From contig NZ_BOSG01000001.1 of assembly GCF_018403225.1 (NCBI RefSeq), positions 806,001-870,000 on the forward strand: 64,000 bases of DNA, given 5' to 3'. Position 1 is the first letter of the stretch. Every line of letters begins with the position of its first letter. A program made the translations under genes and the position numbers. The DNA comes from Paenibacillus sp. J23TS9. GTDB taxonomy: Bacteria; Bacillota; Bacilli; Paenibacillales; Paenibacillaceae. The notes under the pieces were generated by a model, which did not search any database, had not been told where the DNA came from, and saw only the letters and a program-made list of their open reading frames with translations. Below, piece by piece: positions 1-7,311 of this stretch.

Positions 1-48
1 CGAAGCGATTTGCAAGGCGTATTGGAGTTGTCTCAATTCCATATTCAT
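1..48 (-). CDS. LysR-family regulator, N-terminal fragment (runs off window)
   Basis: Reading the reverse strand from the ATG at 48 gives MNMELRQLQYALQIAS with no stop before the window edge. This matches the very conserved start of the LysR helix-turn-helix domain (M-ELRQL-Y-). An alternative ATG lies at 42 (MELRQL...). The gene is divergent from leuC with a gap of about 177 bases, the classic layout for a LysR regulator acting on its neighbour and on itself, so control of leuCD is inferred. Only 16 codons are visible, so the effector domain and identity cannot be judged. The match is short but the position and the exact N-terminal motif make it convincing. Confidence 0.75.
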   Translation of the reverse strand, partial: MNMELRQLQYALQIAS

Positions 49-61
49 CGGTCCAATCGTT

Positions 62-89
62 TTGAATTGTCGTATTACATGATTATGCT
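62..89 (+). promoter_or_regulatory. candidate leuCD promoter
   Basis: TTGAAT (62-67) and TATGCT (84-89) are separated by 16 bases and precede leuC. This fits a sigma-A promoter moderately well. It lies between the divergent LysR start and leuC. Confidence 0.35.
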
Positions 90-114
90 CATAGTTATTT
101 CCTATTACTTTTAT

Positions 115-127
115 AGATATTATATCT
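115..127. promoter_or_regulatory. 13-bp palindrome, possible LysR operator
   Basis: AGATAT-T-ATATCT is a perfect palindrome with 6-bp arms around one central base. It sits in the LysR/leuC divergent gap, downstream of the candidate promoter. AT-rich dyads of this kind are typical LysR sites, but the assignment is inference. Confidence 0.35.
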
Positions 128-225
128 TGGAACAATTAAGAGCGAAATGCTATATTTATGTCATTCATGAGATACCGTACTCCGGTGCTCTTCCAAGGTC
201 GTAAAACCATGATGAGGTGAAAAAG

Positions 226-1647
226 ATGAGTAAAAGAACAATGTTTGAGAAAATTTGGGATAACCACGTTATTCATCAGGAAGCAGGCAAGCCGAGTATC
301 CTATACATCGATTTGCATCTCGTCCATGAAGTTACTTCCCCGCAGGCGTTTGAAGGACTTCGCCTCAGCGGACGCAAGGTTCGCCGCCCTGAGCTGACCT
401 TTGCTACCATGGACCATAACGTACCAACCAAAGACCGTTTCAACATTAAAGACCCGATTTCCAAGCAGCAGATCGATACCCTCACTCAAAACTGCCGTGA
501 TTTCGGCGTAACACTGTTTGATCTCGATACGATTGATCAAGGCGTCGTGCATGTTATGGGACCGGAACTGGGTTTAACACATCCAGGCAAAACGATCGTT
601 TGCGGTGACAGCCATACTTCTACGCATGGTGCTTTCGGCGCTCTGGCGTTCGGTATCGGAACCAGTGAAGTTGAGCATGTCCTCGCGACACAATGCTTGC
701 AGCAGGCTAAAGCCAAAACAATGGAAGTCCGCTTTGTAGGTAAACGTAAAGCCGGCATCACTGCAAAAGATATGATCCTTGGCGTAATCGCCAAATACGG
801 CACGGATTTTGCTACTGGCTATGTTATTGAATACACAGGTGAAGCGATTCGTGAGCTGACGATGGAAGAACGCATGACTGTATGCAATATGTCCATCGAA
901 GGTGGAGCACGCGCTGGGATGATCGCACCGGATGAGACTACATTCGAGTATCTTCGTGGTCGCCAGCATGTGCCGGCAGGCAGTGATTATGACAGCCGTG
1001 TAGAAGAATGGAAGCAGCTTGTGACCGACGAAGGCGCTTCATACGATTTGGTTCTTGAGTTTGATATGGAGTCCTTGATCCCTCAAGTGACCTGGGGCAC
1101 AAGCCCGGGCATGGGGACAGACATCACATCAAAAGTACCTGTACCTTCCGAATTGCCAACTGAAAATGAACGCAAGGCTGCTGAAAAAGCCCTCGAATAT
1201 ATGGGTCTGGTACCAGGCACACCTATGAATGAAATTCCAGTCGATTATGTATTTATCGGCTCTTGCACCAATGGACGGATTGAAGATCTGCGCGCGGCTG
1301 CAGAAGTAGCCAAAGGCTATAAGGTATCGGATCAGGTGACAGCCATTGTCGTTCCTGGATCCGGACGCGTGAAGCTTCAAGCCGAAGCTGAAGGTCTCGA
1401 CAAAATCTTTGTTGAAGCTGGTTTTGAATGGCGCGATGCCGGCTGCAGTATGTGTCTGGCGATGAATCCGGATGTGCTTCAGCCTGGACAACGCTGCGCT
1501 TCAACCTCAAACCGTAACTTTGAAGGACGTCAAGGACGCGGTGGACGGACGCATCTGGTTTCTCCTGCCATGGCTGCTGCTGCAGCGATCAAAGGCCGGT
1601 TTACGGATGTCCGCGAATGGAATATTAAATCTGATGTGGTTAGCTAA
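226..1647 (+). CDS. leuC: 3-isopropylmalate dehydratase large subunit
   Basis: The large subunit of isopropylmalate isomerase converts 2-isopropylmalate to 3-isopropylmalate in leucine biosynthesis, as a cytoplasmic LeuC-LeuD complex. The protein has 473 residues, the usual family length. The aconitase-type [4Fe-4S] ligands are visible: Cys347 in GSCTNGR and Cys407 and Cys410 in [10 protein letters not shown]. The ATG at 226 is preferred over the in-frame GTG at 217 because GAGGTGA lies a good distance before it and [11 protein letters not shown] is the normal family start. leuD follows after 14 bases, so the two form an operon ended by the hairpin at 2293. A divergent LysR gene upstream is the likely regulator; no T-box is visible. 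Confidence 0.97.
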   Translation: MSKRTMFEKIWDNHVIHQEAGKPSILYIDLHLVHEVTSPQAFEGLRLSGRKVRRPELTFATMDHNVPTKDRFNIKDPISKQQIDTLTQNCRDFGVTLFDLDTIDQGVVHVMGPELGLTHPGKTIVCGDSHTSTHGAFGALAFGIGTSEVEHVLATQCLQQAKAKTMEVRFVGKRKAGITAKDMILGVIAKYGTDFATGYVIEYTGEAIRELTMEERMTVCNMSIEGGARAGMIAPDETTFEYLRGRQHVPAGSDYDSRVEEWKQLVTDEGASYDLVLEFDMESLIPQVTWGTSPGMGTDITSKVPVPSELPTENERKAAEKALEYMGLVPGTPMNEIPVDYVFIGSCTNGRIEDLRAAAEVAKGYKVSDQVTAIVVPGSGRVKLQAEAEGLDKIFVEAGFEWRDAGCSMCLAMNPDVLQPGQRCASTSNRNFEGRQGRGGRTHLVSPAMAAAAAIKGRFTDVREWNIKSDVVS

Positions 1648-1661
1648 GGAGGAGAACAGAC

Positions 1662-2264
1662 ATGGAAGCTTTTACTAAATTAACAGGCCTTGTTGCCCCG
1701 GTAGACCGGGTGAACGTGGATACGGATGCCATTATCCCTAAACAGTTTTTGAAACGGATCGAACGCACCGGCTTCGGACAGTTTCTGTTCTTCGAATGGA
1801 GATTTGATGAGCAAGGGAATGACATCGCCAATTTCTCCCTGAACCAACCGCGCTACAAGGGCTCTTCAATCCTGATTTCCCGTGCCAACTTTGGCTGCGG
1901 ATCTTCCCGTGAGCATGCACCATGGGCAATCATGGACTATGGCTTTAAATGCGTCATTGCTCCATCATTTGCGGATATTTTCTATAATAACTGTTTTAAA
2001 AACGGTATTCTGCCGATCAAGCTCTCTGAAGAGCAGGTGGAGGATTTGTTCCAGCGCACTGCAGCTCATGAAGGATATCAGCTGAACGTAGATCTGGATA
2101 ATAAGACAATTACCGATAGCGAAGGTCTTCATATCGATTTTGAGCTTGATGAGCACCGCCGCCAATTCCTTCTGCAGGGTCTGGATGACATCGGTTTGAC
2201 TCTTCAACATGAAGATGAGATTTCCGCATACGAGCAAAAGCATGCTTCGCATCTGTTTGCTTAA
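1662..2264 (+). CDS. leuD: 3-isopropylmalate dehydratase small subunit
   Basis: The small (swivel) subunit of isopropylmalate isomerase, 200 residues, pairs with LeuC to form the substrate pocket for leucine synthesis. The swivel-domain signature [13 protein letters not shown] is at residues 77-89, and the N-terminal [16 protein letters not shown] is typical. AAGGAGGAG stands 8-10 bases before the ATG. It follows leuC closely and is the last gene of the operon, with a strong terminator about 30 bases downstream. The other leucine genes (leuA, leuB) are not in the window. Confidence 0.97.
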   Translation: MEAFTKLTGLVAPVDRVNVDTDAIIPKQFLKRIERTGFGQFLFFEWRFDEQGNDIANFSLNQPRYKGSSILISRANFGCGSSREHAPWAIMDYGFKCVIAPSFADIFYNNCFKNGILPIKLSEEQVEDLFQRTAAHEGYQLNVDLDNKTITDSEGLHIDFELDEHRRQFLLQGLDDIGLTLQHEDEISAYEQKHASHLFA

Positions 2265-2292
2265 TCTTGCCTGCGCCTGATCTTTAAAATTG

Positions 2293-2336
2293 AAAGACTT
2301 CTATATTTCCTTCGCGGGATATAGAAGTCTTTTTTT
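2293..2336 (+). terminator. Rho-independent terminator of leuCD
   Basis: AAAGACTTCTATAT (2293-2306) pairs with ATATAGAAGTCTTT (2319-2332), followed by a T-run to 2336. It ends leuCD. The open frame running into the next gene starts inside this terminator, which argues for the later start of the amidase. Confidence 0.9.
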
Positions 2337-2505
2337 GTTGAACACAGGAAAAATTGAAAAAGGTAAAAAAATGAAATGTTCCAGGAGGAAAATGGGTTCC
2401 CGGTGGCGAATATTGTCCTATATTCCGATGATAATGATTTTTTTATATATATTTGTTTTTCATGCCCAAGAATCGGCAAAAAATTTAGTTTGGCAGAGGT
2501 GGATA

Positions 2506-4023
2506 ATGAAAAAAAACGGATTTTTATTGTTTTTGTTGCTGTTTATCGTCATGATGGTGTCTGTTCAGGATCGGGCAGCTGCCGCGGCAGGAAATGTTCA
2601 GATTATACTGGACGGGAACGAGCTGAAAGTTTCTAAAGATACCAAGGTTACGAATGTGAATGGCAGTACCATGGTTCCTTTCCGCGTGATCGGGGAAAAC
2701 CTTGGATTCGATGTGAAGTGGGAGCAGAAATCGCAAAAGGTCCTGATCAGCAAGGACAGCAAGTCGATTGAGCTGATTGTGAATCAAAAGAATGCTACTG
2801 TGAATGGGAAAAAATTAAGCTTGGACAACCCTCCGCTCCTGCAAAACAACATTGTGGTCGTTCCTGTACGTTTTGTCAGTGAACAGATGGGTATTCATGT
2901 GAGCTGGGATGGGGCAAACCAAACGGTATATCTTACAACAGCGGCATCCGATCCTCCGAAATCCGAAAGCGGAACAGGCGCGGGCAATGGAGACGTACCC
3001 GTTCCCGATCCTTTGCCTGGTACAAGCCCAACGGGTGGGACGCCGACGACGGAGCCGGGTGAAGTGTCTGATCCCTCGACTACGGTGCCGCCTACATCAG
3101 GTAAAGCCCTGATCAGTGGTATCAGCTTCAGCGAGAACCGTTTGATGATTGCTTCCCAAGGGGGTTCGATTACCCCTAAAGTATTTAAAATGTCCGGTCC
3201 GGACCGAATCGTTGTAGATTTGCCTAATGCGGGCTTCTCATCCGATTTTCTGGGCGGGGCGAACGCTGCTGCAGGAAATCAGGGACAGCTGGATGTCAGC
3301 GGCTATCCGGATGTAACGAACATCCGTTATTCCCTTTTCAGCAGCAGTCCTTCAACCGTTAGAGTTGTCATCGACTTGAGTTACCCCAAAGAATACTCGG
3401 TATACAGCGATCCATCGGGTCCAGGACTTCTTATTGTTGACCTGAACAAGTCTGACAGCACGCCAGCTAATCCGGTTGGAGGAAACGGCAAAAAAGTCGT
3501 GGTTATTGATGCAGGCCATGGAGATCAAGACCCGGGAACGCTAGGCTATTCGAAGAAAAAGGAAAAAGACTTCAATCTGGCTGTAGCCCAAAAGGTAGGA
3601 CAGCTTCTGGCCAATGAACCGAACATAGATTTTGTGCTTACACGCAGTGACGATACGTTCCTTAAGCTTGAAGAAAGAGCAAGGATTGCGAATGACCTGA
3701 ATGCGGATGTTTTTGTTTCCATCCATGCCAATAGCGGGCCTATAGCAGCCAGCGGCAGTGAAACATACTATCAGCGCGATGCAAGCAAGGCGCTTGCGAA
3801 CGTCATGCACAAGTACCTCGTCACGGCGACGGGATTGCCAGACCGCGGTGTCAAATACGGCAATTTTCACGTCATCCGCGAGACCAAGATGCCTGCCGTT
3901 CTGCTCGAAGTCGGTTACTTGAGCAATCCGAAGGATGAGGCTGCTTTATTCAGTGAGTCTGTGCAAAATAACGTTGCCCAAGGCATCGTAAACGGCATTA
4001 AAGAATACCTTGGAATTCAATAA
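2506..4023 (+). CDS. N-acetylmuramoyl-L-alanine amidase (AMIN + Amidase_3), copy 1
   Basis: Secreted peptidoglycan amidase that cuts the MurNAc to L-Ala bond. From the ATG at 2506 (preceded by AGAGGTGG) the protein has 505 residues: a signal peptide ending in an alanine run (about 1-28), a copper-amine-oxidase-N-like domain (about 30-145), a Pro/Gly/Thr/Ser linker (about 146-198), an AMIN wall-targeting domain (about 200-312) and a C-terminal zinc amidase domain (about 328-505). Zinc ligands are H338 (DAGHG), E353 (KEKDFN) and H407 (SIHANS); the catalytic E468 is in LLEVGYLSN. The frame is open further upstream, but that part lies across the leuD terminator and is not translated sensibly. It is followed by a GerMN lipoprotein, and the same pair recurs at 4955-7095. 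Confidence 0.93.
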   Translation: MKKNGFLLFLLLFIVMMVSVQDRAAAAAGNVQIILDGNELKVSKDTKVTNVNGSTMVPFRVIGENLGFDVKWEQKSQKVLISKDSKSIELIVNQKNATVNGKKLSLDNPPLLQNNIVVVPVRFVSEQMGIHVSWDGANQTVYLTTAASDPPKSESGTGAGNGDVPVPDPLPGTSPTGGTPTTEPGEVSDPSTTVPPTSGKALISGISFSENRLMIASQGGSITPKVFKMSGPDRIVVDLPNAGFSSDFLGGANAAAGNQGQLDVSGYPDVTNIRYSLFSSSPSTVRVVIDLSYPKEYSVYSDPSGPGLLIVDLNKSDSTPANPVGGNGKKVVVIDAGHGDQDPGTLGYSKKKEKDFNLAVAQKVGQLLANEPNIDFVLTRSDDTFLKLEERARIANDLNADVFVSIHANSGPIAASGSETYYQRDASKALANVMHKYLVTATGLPDRGVKYGNFHVIRETKMPAVLLEVGYLSNPKDEAALFSESVQNNVAQGIVNGIKEYLGIQ

Positions 4024-4051
4024 GTCATTCGTCAGTTAAGGAGGCGGTAAA

Positions 4052-4684
4052 GTGAACAAAAAGCTCTTAAGCGCTGCGCTTCTGGCTATGGTTATGGTTG
4101 TAGGAGCAGGTTGCGGACAAAAGCCGACAGCAGCCCCTGCTTCGCAGGAAACAGCACAAAATCAAAATGAACAATCGGATGTCAACGCGGCGCAGCCCGA
4201 TGATTCTAACGGTTCCGATGCTGCCCAGGGGGACGATGCAACAAATACGGATCAGGTGGATAAGCCGGATCAGAAGGCGGATGAACCCGCAGCTCAGAAG
4301 CAAACCATTGAGGTTTATTATACGGATCCGCAGGAAATGGAACTGAAGAAAAGCGAGAAGGAAATCCATTTCAAAACAGATTCTGATAAATATCAAGAGG
4401 CCTTCAAAGCACTGCAGAATAGCGGAAATAGCGAACTCATCCCTCTTTGGGGCAAGATTGAGCTGAAATCAATGGACGTGAAGGACGGAGCAATGACACT
4501 GGATATTCACATGCCGGATGAAGCACGACTGGGAGCCGGCGGTGAGCAGTTCGCTCTTGATGCATTATCCCAAACGATGTTCCAGTTTAAAGAAGTCCAA
4601 ACGATAGAGCTTCTGGTTGACGGGCAGCAGGTCGAAAGCCTAATGGGTCATGTAGACCTGGATCATCCGATGAAGAGAAACTAA
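4052..4684 (+). CDS. GerMN-domain lipoprotein, copy 1
   Basis: A 210-residue lipoprotein with a type II signal peptide (lipobox VGAGC, Cys21), an Asp/Gln/Asn/Pro-rich spacer (about 25-85) and a C-terminal domain of about 120 residues resembling the GerMN (sporulation and spore germination) domain, with VYYTDPQ, IPLWGKIELKS and MPDEARLGAGGEQFALDAL. GerM in Bacillus is needed for sporulation and is linked to peptidoglycan remodelling. The start is GTG at 4052 with AAGGAGGCGG upstream. It lies 28 bases after the amidase and before a terminator, so the two are an operon. A role as a membrane-anchored partner of the secreted amidase is inference. Its closest visible relative is the second copy at 6439. 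Confidence 0.88.
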   Translation: MNKKLLSAALLAMVMVVGAGCGQKPTAAPASQETAQNQNEQSDVNAAQPDDSNGSDAAQGDDATNTDQVDKPDQKADEPAAQKQTIEVYYTDPQEMELKKSEKEIHFKTDSDKYQEAFKALQNSGNSELIPLWGKIELKSMDVKDGAMTLDIHMPDEARLGAGGEQFALDALSQTMFQFKEVQTIELLVDGQQVESLMGHVDLDHPMKRN

Positions 4685-4708
4685 TTTTATAAAATTAATT
4701 TAGTCAAG

Positions 4709-4752
4709 AGACCGCAAGCATATAGGGCTAATCCCGTGCTGGCGGTCTTTTT
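4709..4752 (+). terminator. terminator after first amidase/GerMN pair
   Basis: AGACCGC (4709-4715) pairs with GCGGTCT (4742-4748), reinforced by AGCA/TGCT and an inner GGG/CCC, then a T-run. Confidence 0.8.
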
Positions 4753-4954
4753 CTATTGAATTCCAATGAGTAAGTGTGCATAAACTACTAAGCTTGTCTA
4801 CCTTAAGGCATAGATTAAGTTTTGCATAAAGAGGAATATATTCGCAACTTTTTGAAGCATAGAGCGTCTAATAGATGTCTGGTGATGTCGAATGAAAGCC
4901 ATAGCCGAAACGTCGGAGCTAATGACAAAAATTTTAGAATGGTAGGGGTGAAGA

Positions 4955-6409
4955 ATGAAGAAGTTTGGTTTTATGGCAGTGTTGTTATTTGTCTTCATTT
5001 TGGCGTTTCCTCACAATGGACAGGCTGCGGCAAGCAGTGCCAAAATTTTTCTGGATGACAAGCAACTGAGTCTGTCAGGAAATGCAAAAGTGGAAAATGT
5101 GAATGGTAATATCATGATTCCATTTCGTGTCGTCGGAGAGAATCTGGGGTTTGACGTCGCATGGGAACAAAAGACGCGCACGGTAACCATAAAAAAAGAT
5201 TCTGAGGTCATCAAACTTGTAGTTAATCAAAAAACAGCCGATGTGAATGGAACAAAAGTATCCTTGAACATCGCACCCATTTTGCGTACAGATACCGTGA
5301 TCGTACCTATACGCTTCGTCAGTGAACAAATGGGGCTTAAAGTGAACTGGGACAATAATAAGAAGATCGTATACTTATATACCCAAGAAATTGAAACTGG
5401 AAACGGGGACGCAGGAACAGGTGCCGGAAACGGCGGAGAAGCGACTCCGGGAACAGGATCAGGTAATGGCGGCAGCAATGCGGGCAGTACAGCGGCTCAG
5501 GTGAATGGTATCAGTTTCAGTGACAATCGCCTGATGATCGCAACGAATGGACAAGCCAAGGTCAATGCTTTCAAAATGAGCGGTCCTGATCGGATTGTTA
5601 TCGATTTGGAAAGCGCGAAATTTTCGGATACCTTCAGCAGCAGCAATTCACCTCTCGATCAAAACTCGATGGGATCGTTGGATGTCAGCGGTTATCCTGA
5701 CGTTTCGAAAGTCAGATATTCGCTCTATAACAATAATCCTTCAACGGTAAGGGTCGTTGTTGATCTGAACTATGCGAAAAATTACAAGCTGACCAATGAG
5801 AATGGTTTGTACATCGTCGATTTGAATACATCAGACTCCGGTACGCCGTCGAAGCCAATTGGCGGCAGCGGAAAGAAAATCGTCGTTATTGATGCAGGAC
5901 ATGGAGCTCATGACCCGGGAACAACCGGTATTACGGGCAAAAAGGAGAAGGATTTCAACCTGGCTATTGTTTTGAAGGTTGAAAAACTCCTGAAACAGGA
6001 ACCAAATATTGATGTTGTGCTTACACGCAGCGATGATACGTTCCTTGAATTGAAGGATCGTGTCAAGATTGCCAATGATTTGAAAGCAGACGTGTTTGTA
6101 TCGATTCATGCTAACAGTGCAGGTTCTTCGGCTGCTTCCGGCAGCGAAACCTACTATCAGCGAGACGCGAGCAAGGCGTTTGCCAATGTCATGCACAAAT
6201 ATCTGGTACAAGCTACGGGTCTTTCGGACCGTGGAGTCCGTTATGGCAACTTCCACGTCATCCGGGAAACAAAAATGCCGGCGGTTCTTCTTGAAGTCGG
6301 ATACCTCAGCAACAAAAAGGATGAAGCTACACTGTTCACCGAAAGCGTTCAACAACGCGTTGCTCAAGGGGTCGTAAATGGAATTAAAGAATATTTGGGT
6401 GTTCAATAA
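4955..6409 (+). CDS. N-acetylmuramoyl-L-alanine amidase (AMIN + Amidase_3), copy 2
   Basis: Second copy of the secreted amidase, 484 residues, with the same domain order as copy 1: signal peptide (about 1-25), copper-amine-oxidase-N-like domain (about 28-143), a Gly-rich linker (about 148-178, shorter and much poorer in proline than in copy 1), AMIN domain (about 182-291) and zinc amidase domain (about 307-484). Catalytic residues are intact: H316, E331, H385 and E447. The ATG at 4955 has GTAGGGGTG before it. The preceding 270 bases after the copy 1 terminator probably hold its own promoter; I found no convincing -35/-10 pair. Catalytic regions are nearly identical by eye while linkers differ, so this is a gene duplicate kept functional. 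Confidence 0.93.
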   Translation: MKKFGFMAVLLFVFILAFPHNGQAAASSAKIFLDDKQLSLSGNAKVENVNGNIMIPFRVVGENLGFDVAWEQKTRTVTIKKDSEVIKLVVNQKTADVNGTKVSLNIAPILRTDTVIVPIRFVSEQMGLKVNWDNNKKIVYLYTQEIETGNGDAGTGAGNGGEATPGTGSGNGGSNAGSTAAQVNGISFSDNRLMIATNGQAKVNAFKMSGPDRIVIDLESAKFSDTFSSSNSPLDQNSMGSLDVSGYPDVSKVRYSLYNNNPSTVRVVVDLNYAKNYKLTNENGLYIVDLNTSDSGTPSKPIGGSGKKIVVIDAGHGAHDPGTTGITGKKEKDFNLAIVLKVEKLLKQEPNIDVVLTRSDDTFLELKDRVKIANDLKADVFVSIHANSAGSSAASGSETYYQRDASKAFANVMHKYLVQATGLSDRGVRYGNFHVIRETKMPAVLLEVGYLSNKKDEATLFTESVQQRVAQGVVNGIKEYLGVQ

Positions 6410-6438
6410 GGAATGTCCCCTTAAGGAGGCGGCAGTGA

Positions 6439-7095
6439 ATGAGTAGGAAATTGTGGTGTGCAGGCATTTTGGCTTTGGTGATGATTGCCTCGGCCGGCTG
6501 CGGCCAGAAGCCGACAACCGCGCCGGAAAGCGGACAGCAAGAGACAGTCTCCGGGGAGCAGCAAACTACAGGAAGCGGCAATGAGACTGTTCCTGAGGAT
6601 AATGCGGGCAGCGATGATAAAGGTAGTGCGGCAGGTACCGAGCAAGATGATTCGTCTAAAGGGTCATCAACCGATTCATCTTCCCAAACAACGGAGTCAA
6701 CCGCTAAAAAAGAAATGATAGATGTTTATTATACCGATCCTCAGGAATTGGATTTGAAAAAATCCCAAAAGGAAATCAGCTATAAGAATGAAACTGGGAA
6801 ATATGAGGAAGCCTTCAAGGCTCTTCAATCCAGCGGCAAGTCCGAGCTGGTTCCGCTATGGGGAAAAATCGAGCTGAAAAAGCTTGATTTTAAAAATGGT
6901 GAAATCACCATGGACATTCATATGCCTGACGAGGCGAGACTGGGAGCCGGTGGCGAACAGTATGCTTTGGATGCACTGACCAAGACGATGTTCCAATTTG
7001 ACGAGGTCAAAACCGTTGAACTTCTGGTAGATGGTGCGAAGGTGGAAAGTCTGATGGGTCATGTCGATCTGGAGCATCCTTTGACAAGACACTGA
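6439..7095 (+). CDS. GerMN-domain lipoprotein, copy 2
   Basis: A 218-residue lipoprotein, paralogue of the gene at 4052. The lipobox SAGC is again at Cys21, followed by a longer Ser/Thr/Gly-rich spacer (about 25-92) and a GerMN-like domain with VYYTDPQELDLKKSQKEI and MPDEARLGAGGEQYALDAL. RBS AAGGAGGCGG precedes the ATG, and the gene follows amidase copy 2 after 29 bases, exactly as in the first unit. It probably sits on the outer face of the membrane with the amidase. No strong terminator is evident directly downstream; the next structure is the hairpin element at 7173. Confidence 0.88.
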   Translation: MSRKLWCAGILALVMIASAGCGQKPTTAPESGQQETVSGEQQTTGSGNETVPEDNAGSDDKGSAAGTEQDDSSKGSSTDSSSQTTESTAKKEMIDVYYTDPQELDLKKSQKEISYKNETGKYEEAFKALQSSGKSELVPLWGKIELKKLDFKNGEITMDIHMPDEARLGAGGEQYALDALTKTMFQFDEVKTVELLVDGAKVESLMGHVDLEHPLTRH

Positions 7096-7172
7096 AAAAA
7101 TTAGGGCAAAAGCAGGAGCTTAAGGCCTTCTTGTCGAATATCATATAGGCGTGATTTTTGTGGATATGAAAT

Positions 7173-7248
7173 GAACTAAAGTTTGCGCTCCCGATTTTGC
7201 CAGGTGTCCTTAAAGGTCATCCGGCAAGGGGCGCAATCTCTTTAGTTC
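7173..7248. repeat. 76-nt hairpin element, copy A (GAACTAAAG/CTTTAGTTC ends)
   Basis: GAACTAAAG (7173-7181) pairs perfectly with CTTTAGTTC (7240-7248). Inside, TTGCGC (7183-7188) pairs with GCGCAA (7231-7236), CCC with GGG, and TTGCC (7197-7201) with GGCAA (7223-7227), giving one long imperfect hairpin. It ends 63 bases before the SLH gene. The same 9-bp closing stem flanks a different hairpin at 10810. It could be a small palindromic repeat, a terminator or a structured leader. Confidence 0.6.
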
Positions 7249-7311
7249 TTTCTGTTTATTTTCGGGATTATGCCATACGGCACAATCCTTATTAGAGAAA
7301 GGGGAAAAAGA

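Noticed and set aside
10..204. 64-codon forward frame at the window start
   Set aside because: No RBS, odd composition, and it overlaps the reverse-strand LysR start and the leuC promoter region.
2290..2505. Upstream extension of the first amidase by 72 codons
   Set aside because: It would start inside the leuD terminator and place a charged stretch before a perfect signal peptide; the RBS lies before 2506.
4754..4954. Possible c-di-GMP or c-di-AMP riboswitch before the second amidase
   Set aside because: Searched by eye for the conserved cores of both classes and found none.
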